From: Lachnospiraceae bacterium UBA3645
GTDB taxonomy: Bacteria > Bacillota > Clostridia > Lachnospirales > Lachnospiraceae
DNA: 10,621 nucleotides
Direction of reading: 5' to 3'
Assembly: GCA_002373555.1 (NCBI GenBank)
Contig: DFKM01000216.1
Location: forward strand, 7,720-18,340
Of the stretch, positions 1 through 4,769 are shown piece by piece. A model generated the notes under the pieces. It did not search any database. It saw only the letters and a program-made list of their open reading frames with translations, and was not told the DNA's origin. The translations under genes were made by a program, and so were the position numbers. Positions within the stretch are counted from its first letter, which is position 1; every line of letters starts with the position of its first letter.

Positions 1-480
1 ACCGGCAAGGAGCAGCACATCACCATCACCGCCGGATCCAACATGTCCGAAGCGGATATCGACAAGGCTGTCAAGGAAGCGGCTGAGTTCGAGGCCCAGG
101 ATAAGAAGCGTAAGGAAGGCATCGATGCCAGAAATGACGCGGACGCGATCGTATTCCAGACCGAGAAGGCCATGGAAGAAGTCGGATCCAGCCTGGATCC
201 CGCGATGAAGTCTGAGGTAGAAGCGGATATCGCCTCCCTGAAGTCTGTTGTGGAAGCCACCGCGAATGCGACGGATCTTACCGATTCCCAGATCCAGCAG
301 CTCAAGGACGGCAAGGAGAAGCTGATGAAGAGCGCACAGGCGCTGTTCGCGAAGATGTACGAGAACGCGCAGGGAGCGCAGGGCGGTCCGCAGGCCGGCC
401 CCGGACCTGACATGAATGCAGGCGCAGGCAGCGGCGGCGCGGATGACGATGTCGTAGACGCGGACTTCAAGGAAGTATAA
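1..480 (+). CDS. dnaK: Chaperone protein DnaK (Hsp70), 3' end only
   Basis: This is the C-terminal 159 residues of an Hsp70 chaperone; the ATPase domain and most of the substrate-binding domain lie upstream of the window. The frame is open from base 1, and the first residues (TGKEQHITITAGSNMSEADI) match the end of the beta-sandwich substrate-binding domain and the start of the helical lid. The lid follows with many charged residues. Then comes a Gly/Ala/Pro-rich flexible tail (about residues 108-145 of the fragment) and the typical bacterial Hsp70 ending DDDVVDADFKEV. The internal ATG at base 43 is not the start. DnaK binds unfolded peptides in an ATP-driven cycle with DnaJ and GrpE, and dnaJ follows 88 nt downstream. 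Identification is secure from family knowledge; only the upstream extent is unseen. Confidence 0.96.
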   Translation, partial: TGKEQHITITAGSNMSEADIDKAVKEAAEFEAQDKKRKEGIDARNDADAIVFQTEKAMEEVGSSLDPAMKSEVEADIASLKSVVEATANATDLTDSQIQQLKDGKEKLMKSAQALFAKMYENAQGAQGGPQAGPGPDMNAGAGSGGADDDVVDADFKEV

Positions 481-508
481 TCAGTATTCGCAAAGAATTG
501 AAAATACG

Positions 509-544
509 GCGGAAAGCCTGCGGTTTTGACCGTAGGCTTTCCGC
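509..544 (+). terminator. 15-bp hairpin between dnaK and dnaJ, no U-tract
   Basis: The left arm 509-523 and right arm 530-544 pair over 15 bp with a single G-T wobble, around the 6-nt loop TTTTGA. No run of T follows (GTGCTAAAC), so it is not a classical rho-independent terminator. It ends 9 nt before the dnaJ SD. A partial terminator, an RNA-processing site or a stabilising structure that lowers dnaJ relative to dnaK would all fit. The structure is seen; the role is inferred. Confidence 0.7.
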
Positions 545-568
545 GTGCTAAACAAAGGGTTGGGAAAA

Positions 569-1738
569 ATGGCAGAGAAAAGAGATTATTATGAGGTGCT
601 GGGCGTAGCAAAGGATGCGGACGATTCCACGCTGAAGCATGCGTACAGACAGCTCGCAAAAAAATATCATCCGGACGCGAATCCCGGGGATGAGACGGCA
701 GCGGAAAAATTCAAGGAGGCATCGGAAGCCTATGCAGTGCTTTCCGATCCCGAGAAGAGAAAACAGTATGACCAGTTCGGCCATGCCGCCTTTGAGAACG
801 GCGGCGCCGGTGCCGGCGGCTTCGACTTCAATTCCGCGGACTTTTCGGATATCTTCGGCGGTTTCGGCGATATTTTCGGAGATCTGTTCGGCGGCGGTTT
901 CGGCGGCAGAGGCGGCGCAAGAAGAGCCAACGCGCCGATGAAGGGCGCGAATCTGCGCACCGGCATCCGGATCTCCTTCAACGAAGCTGTTTTCGGATGT
1001 GAAAAAGAAATTGAGATGAACCTGAAGGACGAGTGCACGTATTGCCACGGCACGGGCGCGAAGGAAGGCACTTCTCCGGTCACCTGTACCAAGTGCGGCG
1101 GCTCCGGTCAGGTCGTTTATACGCAGCAGTCCATGTTCGGCATGATGAGAAATGTCCAGGTCTGCCCGGAATGCGGCGGCAAGGGAACCATTATCAAGGA
1201 TAAGTGCCCGCACTGCTACGGCACCGGTTACACCCAGTCCAGAAAGAAGATCCAGGTATCTGTGCCGGCCGGCATCGACCACGGCCAGAGCATCCGGATC
1301 CGCGGCAAGGGCGAACCCGGCGTGAACGGCGGCGAGCGCGGCGATCTGCTCGTGGAGATCCAGGTCAGCAATCATCCGACCTTCAAGCGCCAGGATACCA
1401 ATATTTATTCCACCGTTCCGATCAGCTATGCGCAGGCCGCGCTCGGCGGCACGATCCGCATCAATACCGTGGACGGCCAGGTGGAATACGAAGTCAAGCC
1501 CGGTACACAGACGGATACGAGAGTCCGGCTGCGCGGCAAGGGCGTTCCGTACCTCCGGAACAGCAGCTTAAGAGGCGATCATTATGTGACGCTGGTCGTG
1601 AGCGTGCCTGAGAAGATGAATGAAGAGCAGAAGGCAGCGCTGCGCGCGTTCGATGAGCTGATGACCGGAAAGAAGCCGGACGGGACCGGCAGCGGAACAA
1701 CGGAAACAAAGCATAAGAAAAAGAGGTTCTTTTCATAA
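569..1738 (+). CDS. dnaJ: Chaperone protein DnaJ (Hsp40), full length
   Basis: Co-chaperone that delivers substrates to DnaK and stimulates its ATPase. The 389-residue product has every type I Hsp40 part. The N-terminal J domain carries the HPD tripeptide at residues 34-36 in KYHPD. A Gly/Phe-rich linker follows at about 76-120. The zinc-binding centre at about 156-220 has four CxxCxGxG repeats ([32 protein letters not shown]). The C-terminal substrate-binding domains follow, ending in a Lys-rich tail KKRFFS. I chose ATG 569 because [13 protein letters not shown] matches the family start and AAAGGG at 554-559 serves as SD. An in-frame GTG at 545 would add eight residues inside the hairpin/SD region. 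The length is normal for the family. The gene lies between dnaK and prmA, a common Firmicutes order. Confidence 0.97.
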   Translation: MAEKRDYYEVLGVAKDADDSTLKHAYRQLAKKYHPDANPGDETAAEKFKEASEAYAVLSDPEKRKQYDQFGHAAFENGGAGAGGFDFNSADFSDIFGGFGDIFGDLFGGGFGGRGGARRANAPMKGANLRTGIRISFNEAVFGCEKEIEMNLKDECTYCHGTGAKEGTSPVTCTKCGGSGQVVYTQQSMFGMMRNVQVCPECGGKGTIIKDKCPHCYGTGYTQSRKKIQVSVPAGIDHGQSIRIRGKGEPGVNGGERGDLLVEIQVSNHPTFKRQDTNIYSTVPISYAQAALGGTIRINTVDGQVEYEVKPGTQTDTRVRLRGKGVPYLRNSSLRGDHYVTLVVSVPEKMNEEQKAALRAFDELMTGKKPDGTGSGTTETKHKKKRFFS

Positions 1739-1774
1739 GCCCGCTCCTTTCGGAGAGGGCGGCGCGTATGCGCC
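1739..1774 (+). other. Tandem small hairpins directly before the prmA SD
   Basis: Hairpin one pairs 1739-1747 with 1752-1760 (eight pairs, one G-A mismatch, loop TTTC), starting right after the dnaJ stop codon. Hairpin two is GGCGC-GTAT-GCGCC at 1761-1774 and abuts the prmA SD GGGAGA at 1775-1780. Neither has a U-tract. They may protect the dnaJ 3' end or tune prmA translation; no function is shown by the sequence. Confidence 0.45.
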
Positions 1775-1786
1775 GGGAGAGATTCT

Positions 1787-2800
1787 ATGAAATGGAAACA
1801 GATTAAGATCACCACCACCACCCAGGCTGTCGACTTGATCTCCGATATGCTCATGGGCCTCGGCATCTGCGGCATTGAGATCGAAGACAATGTCCCGATC
1901 TCCGAAGAAGAGACGAAGGGCATGTTTATCGACATTCTTCCCGATCTTCCGCCGGATGACGGCACAGCGAAGGTCAGCTTCTATCTCTCCGCGGATGAAG
2001 AGACAAAGGAAGCATCCTTCCAGAGCGGCGACACCGTCCGGAGCCAGGAGGAGCCGGATATGCCGTTCGAGGAACTGATGGCGGCGGTGAAGGAAGGCCT
2101 GACGGATATCGCATCCTATATGGATATCGGTTCCGGGGAAATTGAAATATCCGAGACGGAAGACAAGGACTGGATGAATGCCTACAAGGAATTCTTCAAG
2201 CCGTTCGTGCTCGGAAATGTTCTGATCAGACCGGTCTGGGAAGAGGATGTTCCGCATGACGGTCCGGTCGTTGTCCTGGATCCCGGCACGGCATTCGGCA
2301 CCGGCACGCATGAAACGACGAGACTGTGCCTGTCCGGCATGCAGAAATATATCCGTCCGGGAATGACGGTCTTCGATGCAGGCTGCGGCAGCGGCATCCT
2401 TGCGATCGCGGCCGCGGTGCTCGGTGCAGAGCATGTCACGGCATGCGACATTGATCCCGAAGCGGTACGTGCAACGGAGGAAAATGCGGCGTTAAATGAA
2501 GCCTGTGAAGGGAAACTCAGCGTTTTCGGCGGAAACATTCTCGAAGATGCTGCGCTGCGGGAGAAGATCGGCTATGAAAAATATGATCTGGTCGTCTCCA
2601 ATATCCTCGCGCCGGTGATCATCGAACTGGCGGGGATCATGTACCGGCATCTGAAGCACGGTGCGGTCTGGATCAGCTCCGGTATCGTCGCGGAGAAAGA
2701 GGCGGATGTGCTGGCGGCGATCAAAGCCTGTCCGGAATATGAAGTGCTGGGCGTGGAGCATGACGGTGACTGGGTGAGCGTGACGGCGGTCCGGAAATAA
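1787..2800 (+). CDS. prmA: Ribosomal protein L11 methyltransferase
   Basis: S-adenosylmethionine-dependent enzyme that methylates ribosomal protein L11 on lysines and the N-terminal amine. The 337-residue protein has an N-terminal substrate-recognition domain (MKWKQIKITTTTQAVDLIS onward). Then comes the PrmA signature DPGTAFGTGTHETT from residue 165, the SAM-binding motif I DAGCGSGI from residue 197 followed by CDIDPEAV, and the SNILAPV motif around 271-277 (the N-x-L-A type loop of this family). The start is ATG 1787 with SD GGGAGA six nt upstream. It lies 48 nt after dnaJ and is probably cotranscribed with it. It is somewhat longer than the roughly 290-320 residues common for PrmA, the extra length being in the N-terminal half. 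In many Firmicutes rsmE follows prmA; here it does not. Confidence 0.95.
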   Translation: MKWKQIKITTTTQAVDLISDMLMGLGICGIEIEDNVPISEEETKGMFIDILPDLPPDDGTAKVSFYLSADEETKEASFQSGDTVRSQEEPDMPFEELMAAVKEGLTDIASYMDIGSGEIEISETEDKDWMNAYKEFFKPFVLGNVLIRPVWEEDVPHDGPVVVLDPGTAFGTGTHETTRLCLSGMQKYIRPGMTVFDAGCGSGILAIAAAVLGAEHVTACDIDPEAVRATEENAALNEACEGKLSVFGGNILEDAALREKIGYEKYDLVVSNILAPVIIELAGIMYRHLKHGAVWISSGIVAEKEADVLAAIKACPEYEVLGVEHDGDWVSVTAVRK

Positions 2801-2832
2801 AAGCGTATAGGGAATACAGGCCTGCAGAGACG

Positions 2833-2861
2833 GCGAAAAGCGACATTTTCTGTCGCTTCGC
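2833..2861 (+). terminator. Hairpin after prmA, no U-tract
   Basis: AAGCGACA (2838-2845) pairs with TGTCGCTT (2851-2858) around the loop TTTTC. After a two-base bulge the stem extends by three pairs (GCG 2833-2835 with CGC 2859-2861). The sequence after it (GGACACTTTCAAC) is not a proper U-tract, so this is a possible weak or factor-dependent terminator of the dnaK-dnaJ-prmA transcript. Confidence 0.5.
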
Positions 2862-2882
2862 GGACACTTTCAACAAAATATG

Positions 2883-2891
2883 TGCTATAGT
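2883..2891 (+). promoter_or_regulatory. Extended -10 promoter for the membrane-protein gene
   Basis: TGCTATAGT is a TGn-extended -10 box with five of six consensus bases (TATAGT), in an AT-richer patch (CAACAAAATATGTGC) after the prmA hairpin. The -35 is poor; CGGACA at 2861-2866 is the best candidate, with a 19-nt spacer. Extended -10 promoters often tolerate this. The predicted RNA start lies near 2898, giving a leader of about 35 nt. Confidence 0.5.
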
Positions 2892-2933
2892 AAGCGTACG
2901 GGAATAATTCGCTGACCGGGGTGGGTGGTGATT

Positions 2934-3683
2934 ATGAAACGTACGCTTAAATTAAAATTATACACAGGAAAGCTGATCCTCCGGATCTGCGTTTTCCTTG
3001 GATTTATCGTTCTGTATATTTACCGGCGGGACTGGATCACTTCCGTTCTGCAGAATCCGTTTCACGCGGGGCTTTCGCCGCTGCACATTCTCTGGGCGAT
3101 CTTCATGGTGATCATGCTGTTCCATCTGCTGCCCGGCGATGCCAAAAGCCGGACGATGGCATGGTTGAAGATGAAGGAAGAGAATTATGTGCCCGTGGAA
3201 TCTTACGATGAGCTGGCGCTGCTGCGGTATGTGCAGGCGCAGAACCGCCGCGCCTGGCGGGTGCTGCTCGTGTGGCTCATTTTCAACGCGGTCTTTGGGC
3301 TGTTGTATCTGATCGGGATCATCCACGAGGCGGAGCTGCTTCTGCTGACGGCGTTCTATTTCCTGAGCGATTACATCTGCATCCTGTTTTTCTGTCCGTT
3401 CCAGACGTATATCATGAAAGGCAAATGCTGCGTGAACTGCCGGATCTATGACTGGGGACATTTCATGATGTTCACGCCGATGCTGTTCATCAAGAATTTC
3501 TTCAGCTGGAGCCTGTTCTTCATGTCGCTGATCGTGCTGATCCATTGGGAGATCATTTACAGTGCGCATCCGGAGCGTTTCTGGGAGGGCTCGAACCGTG
3601 TGCTGAAATGCGAGCACTGCAGGGATGTGACGTGCGCGTATAAGAAGAAGCTGAAGGGCGAGCCGGTGCGGGGAAAGGCATAG
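2934..3683 (+). CDS. Five-helix membrane protein with two cysteine clusters, unknown function
   Basis: I do not recognise a named function. The 249-residue product has five hydrophobic stretches, near residues 14-30, 49-66, 110-130, 135-156 and 189-209, so it should be an integral membrane protein. Two cysteine groups stand out. One is KCCVNCRIYDWGHFMMF (C165, C166, C169), in the loop between the last two helices. The other is LKCEHCRDVTCAY (C226, C229, C234), in the C-terminal tail after the last helix. Together they could form a CxxC...CxxC metal site or a redox-active pair; this is inference. Basic residues at both ends (MKRTLKLKLYTGK and KKKLKGEPVRGK) favour a cytoplasmic N-terminus. ATG 2934 is chosen because GGTGGTGAT at 2924-2932 is one base from the canonical SD. 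In-frame GTG codons at 2925 and 2928 lie inside that SD. The gene has its own candidate promoter. It resembles conserved hypothetical proteins I recall from Clostridia, without a function I can name. Confidence 0.8.
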   Translation: MKRTLKLKLYTGKLILRICVFLGFIVLYIYRRDWITSVLQNPFHAGLSPLHILWAIFMVIMLFHLLPGDAKSRTMAWLKMKEENYVPVESYDELALLRYVQAQNRRAWRVLLVWLIFNAVFGLLYLIGIIHEAELLLLTAFYFLSDYICILFFCPFQTYIMKGKCCVNCRIYDWGHFMMFTPMLFIKNFFSWSLFFMSLIVLIHWEIIYSAHPERFWEGSNRVLKCEHCRDVTCAYKKKLKGEPVRGKA

Positions 3684-3690
3684 AGCGGAA

Positions 3691-3707
3691 CTGCCGGTGA
3701 CCGGCGG
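3691..3707 (+). terminator. Short GC-rich hairpin after the membrane-protein gene
   Basis: CTGCCGG and CCGGCGG pair over seven positions with one G-T wobble, around loop TGA, seven nt after the stop codon. An AT-rich stretch follows but no T-run. It could end or stabilise the transcript; weak evidence. Confidence 0.35.
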
Positions 3708-3741
3708 TGATAAATAGTGACTGCGGGTGCACGGGCAGCTG

Positions 3742-3755
3742 TGATATTATATAAT
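3742..3755 (+). promoter_or_regulatory. Promoter-like -10 region
   Basis: TGATATTAT (3742-3750) is an extended -10 with five of six bases, overlapping a perfect TATAAT at 3750-3755. No good -35 is seen at the right distance for either. If used, the transcript would run through the repeat cluster and the hairpin at 3984 before reaching the gene at 4031, about 275 nt downstream. It may instead be an AT-rich patch without function. Confidence 0.35.
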
Positions 3756-3790
3756 TGCTTTATTTATAAGAAGCGCATCGGGAAGCCAAT

Positions 3791-3822
3791 ATGTCATCCT
3801 GAAGGAGCAGGCGACCGAAGGA
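3791..3822 (+). repeat. Palindromic intergenic repeat, copy A
   Basis: The 32-nt unit begins ATGTCATCCTGA and ends GACCGAAGGA. It differs from copy B at one position (A for G at 3803), and its start is 66 nt upstream of copy B's. The ends TCCT and AGGA can pair, so each copy can fold on itself. The unit looks like the TCATCCTGAGC...GAAGGATC class of dispersed intergenic repeats that I recall from many bacteria; that assignment is from memory. Confidence 0.85.
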
Positions 3823-3856
3823 CGGATGTCAAAGACTGACTGATATCGACGCGTAA

Positions 3857-3888
3857 ATGTCATCCTGAGGGAGCAGGCGACCGAAGGA
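3857..3888 (+). repeat. Palindromic intergenic repeat, copy B
   Basis: This is the second direct copy of the 32-nt unit, 31 of 32 identical to copy A. The flanking bases extend the terminal pairing (ATCCT near the start with AGGAT at 3885-3889), so it is the better-folded copy. A second possible stem pairs CAGGCGA (3875-3881) with TCGCCCTG (3892-3899) with one bulged base. Confidence 0.85.
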
Positions 3889-3938
3889 TCCTCGCCCTGA
3901 CACTTGCGGTTTTACGGAAACGGAAGTTCATAAGCGGT

Positions 3939-3969
3939 GGATTCTTTCGGCTTGCAGTCTTCAGAATGA
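3939..3969 (-). repeat. Palindromic intergenic repeat, copy C (inverted, diverged)
   Basis: Read on the - strand this 31-nt stretch starts TCATTCTGA and ends CGAAAGAATCC, aligning with copy B (TCATCCTGA...CCGAAGGATCC) with a few substitutions and short gaps. The terminal ATCCT/AGGAT pair of copy B becomes ATTCT/AGAAT here. Both sides changed together and pairing is kept. It lies opposite copy B, so the two can also pair with each other across about 47 nt. Confidence 0.7.
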
Positions 3970-3983
3970 AAAGAATACTTACG

Positions 3984-4009
3984 AAAACGGACAGGGATGT
4001 CCGTTTTTC
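3984..4009 (+). terminator. Rho-independent terminator-like hairpin before the anchor-protein gene
   Basis: AAAACGGACA (3984-3993) and TGTCCGTTTT (3998-4007) form a perfect 10-bp stem with loop GGGA. A T-rich tail TTTTTCTT runs from the end of the stem. It sits only 9 nt before the SD of the next gene. It could end upstream transcription, act as an attenuator in that gene's leader, or both. Confidence 0.75.
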
Positions 4010-4030
4010 TTATGTTCGGGAGGATGGAAA

Positions 4031-4618
4031 ATGAAGCTGCGGCCATTAAAACCGGAAATCATTTTATATGCTTTGCAGGCAGTCATGCTTCTGCTGATTT
4101 TAATATCGGCAGGAGCATTTTTTGTCGGCGGAAAGGAAGAGGAGACCGAAGCGGCGGAAACGGGCGCCGGCGCGTTTCCGGTGACGGAAGTGTATGAGAC
4201 GGAATACTTTACGGAAGAGGAGGCGGCGGAAACGGCTGCGGAAACATTGCCGGCGGAGACGGCGGAGAGCACTGCCGCGGAGACCGAAACCACGATTACA
4301 ATGACGGAGACGGAAAGTGAAATGCCCGCTACCGTTTACGAAAACCGTCTTTCGGAGCTGATGGCGGAAACAGAGGAGGCGGCACAGAAGGAATCCGCGG
4401 AAACTGCCGGGACGGAAGAAAGCACGGCGCGGGAAACCGCCGCGGAATCATCCGCGGAAGCGCTGACCGAACCGAAGCCGACAGCCGCATCCAAAACCAC
4501 GGCAAAGAAAAAATCCTCCGGCAAAAAGGCTGCGAAGAGACCCTCCTCCGCAGCAAAGAAGAAAACTGCGAAGACGAAGAAAGAAGTGCAGAAGGAGGGG
4601 AAGCTCGCAGATGAATAA
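4031..4618 (+). CDS. Membrane-anchored acidic/basic low-complexity protein, unknown function
   Basis: I do not recognise a named family. The 195-residue product has a short basic N-terminus (MKLRPLKPE) and one hydrophobic helix at residues 10-32. A long acidic Glu/Ala/Thr/Ser stretch follows at about 36-147, with many AAET/ETAE-like repeats. A tail from 149 to 195 has 16 lysines and one arginine in 47 residues, of histone-H1-like composition (for example GKKAAKRPSSAAKKKTAKTKK in two halves around PSS). The positive-inside rule suggests N-in, C-out, so both charged blocks would be outside the cell. There the tail might hold wall polymers; this is inference. The start ATG 4031 has a strong SD (GGGAGG, 7-nt gap). 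The base sequence is as repetitive as the protein. The last codons overlap a 23-bp repeat shared with the next gene's start. A shadow ORF is unlikely given the SD, the anchor and the clear signal. Confidence 0.75.
   Translation: MKLRPLKPEIILYALQAVMLLLILISAGAFFVGGKEEETEAAETGAGAFPVTEVYETEYFTEEEAAETAAETLPAETAESTAAETETTITMTETESEMPATVYENRLSELMAETEEAAQKESAETAGTEESTARETAAESSAEALTEPKPTAASKTTAKKKSSGKKAAKRPSSAAKKKTAKTKKEVQKEGKLADE
4594..4616 (+). repeat. 23-bp direct repeat, copy 1 (end of anchor-protein gene)
   Basis: It starts GGAGGGGAAGCT and ends GATGAAT. It matches 4747-4769 in 21 of 23 positions. It encodes the terminal EGKLADE of the anchor protein; both differences from copy 2 are synonymous in that frame. 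It also places an ATG at 4611 behind GGAGGGG, opening only a seven-codon frame (MNKKAEI, stop at 4632-4634). Confidence 0.9.
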
Positions 4619-4619
4619 A

Positions 4620-4697
4620 AAAGCAGAAATCTGATCCCTGATAAGTATCATCTGATCCTCAGGATACGTCCGAAACGTAGTCAGATGGTTCTGCTTT
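4620..4697 (+). other. Branched stem structure between anchor and FN3 genes
   Basis: AAAGCAGAA (4620-4628) pairs with TTCTGCTTT (4689-4697). After a small bulge TCTGA (4630-4634) pairs with TCAGA (4681-4685). Inside lie two further hairpins: GTATC/GATAC plus CTGA/TCAG around 4645-4667, and ACGT-CCGAA-ACGT around 4666-4678; they share a few bases. ATCTGATCC occurs twice (4629-4637, 4650-4658), so the right arm has two possible partners. No clear U-tract follows. It may be a long terminator or a small structured leader; I do not match it to a known riboswitch. Confidence 0.5.
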
Positions 4698-4706
4698 GCT
4701 TATATT
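4678..4706 (+). promoter_or_regulatory. Possible promoter for the FN3 protein gene
   Basis: TAGTCA (4678-4683, four of six) and TATATT (4701-4706, five of six) are 17 nt apart. They overlap the right arm of the branched stem. RNA would start near 4713, about 50 nt before the gene. Weak but well placed. Confidence 0.4.
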
Positions 4707-4746
4707 TTATAGCACCGGAATAAAAAGTCAATAACATTGCATGTAT

Positions 4747-4769
4747 GGAGGGGAAGCTTGCGGATGAAT
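4747..4769 (+). repeat. 23-bp direct repeat, copy 2 (start of FN3 gene)
   Basis: It starts GGAGGGGAAGCT and ends GATGAAT, and holds the SD and start codon of the next gene. In another frame it would still read EGKLADE then stop (TGA at 4769-4771). So the anchor-protein ending is kept here although the gene itself ends 150 nt upstream. Confidence 0.9.

Larger units (their letters stand above)
3684..4030. other. Non-coding intergenic region with repeats, promoter candidate and terminator hairpin
   Basis: This 347-nt stretch has no gene that I can support. In order it holds a short GC hairpin (3691-3707), an AT-rich promoter-like patch (3742-3755), two direct copies of a 32-nt repeat (3791-3822 and 3857-3888), a diverged inverted copy (3939-3969), a U-tract terminator hairpin (3984-4009), and the SD of the next gene (GGGAGG at 4018-4023). 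The repeat family, rather than a gene remnant, explains most of its length. Confidence 0.8.

Noticed and set aside
545..568. GTG 545 as the dnaJ start
   Set aside because: The extra eight residues (VLNKGLGK) do not occur in DnaJ proteins, GTG touches the hairpin, and no SD precedes it.
548..1375. Long antisense open frame over dnaJ (275 codons)
   Set aside because: It lies wholly opposite a certain gene in GC-rich DNA, has no SD or family motif, and its sequence is what the reverse of Gly/Phe-rich codons gives.
1204..1611. Second + strand frame inside dnaJ
   Set aside because: It is an out-of-frame shadow with an Arg-rich composition typical of shifted GC-rich codons.
3791..3888. CRISPR array from two 32-nt direct repeats
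   Set aside because: Only two direct copies plus one inverted copy are present, with no spacer series and no cas gene; it fits a dispersed palindromic repeat.
4620..4697. Known riboswitch or T-box
   Set aside because: No recognisable conserved core (such as a T-box sequence) is seen and the downstream gene is not a metabolic or tRNA-synthetase gene.
4737..4763. TTG 4737 as the FN3 protein start
   Set aside because: It would place residues HVWRGSLR before a normal signal peptide and use the SD as coding sequence. ATG 4764 fits better.
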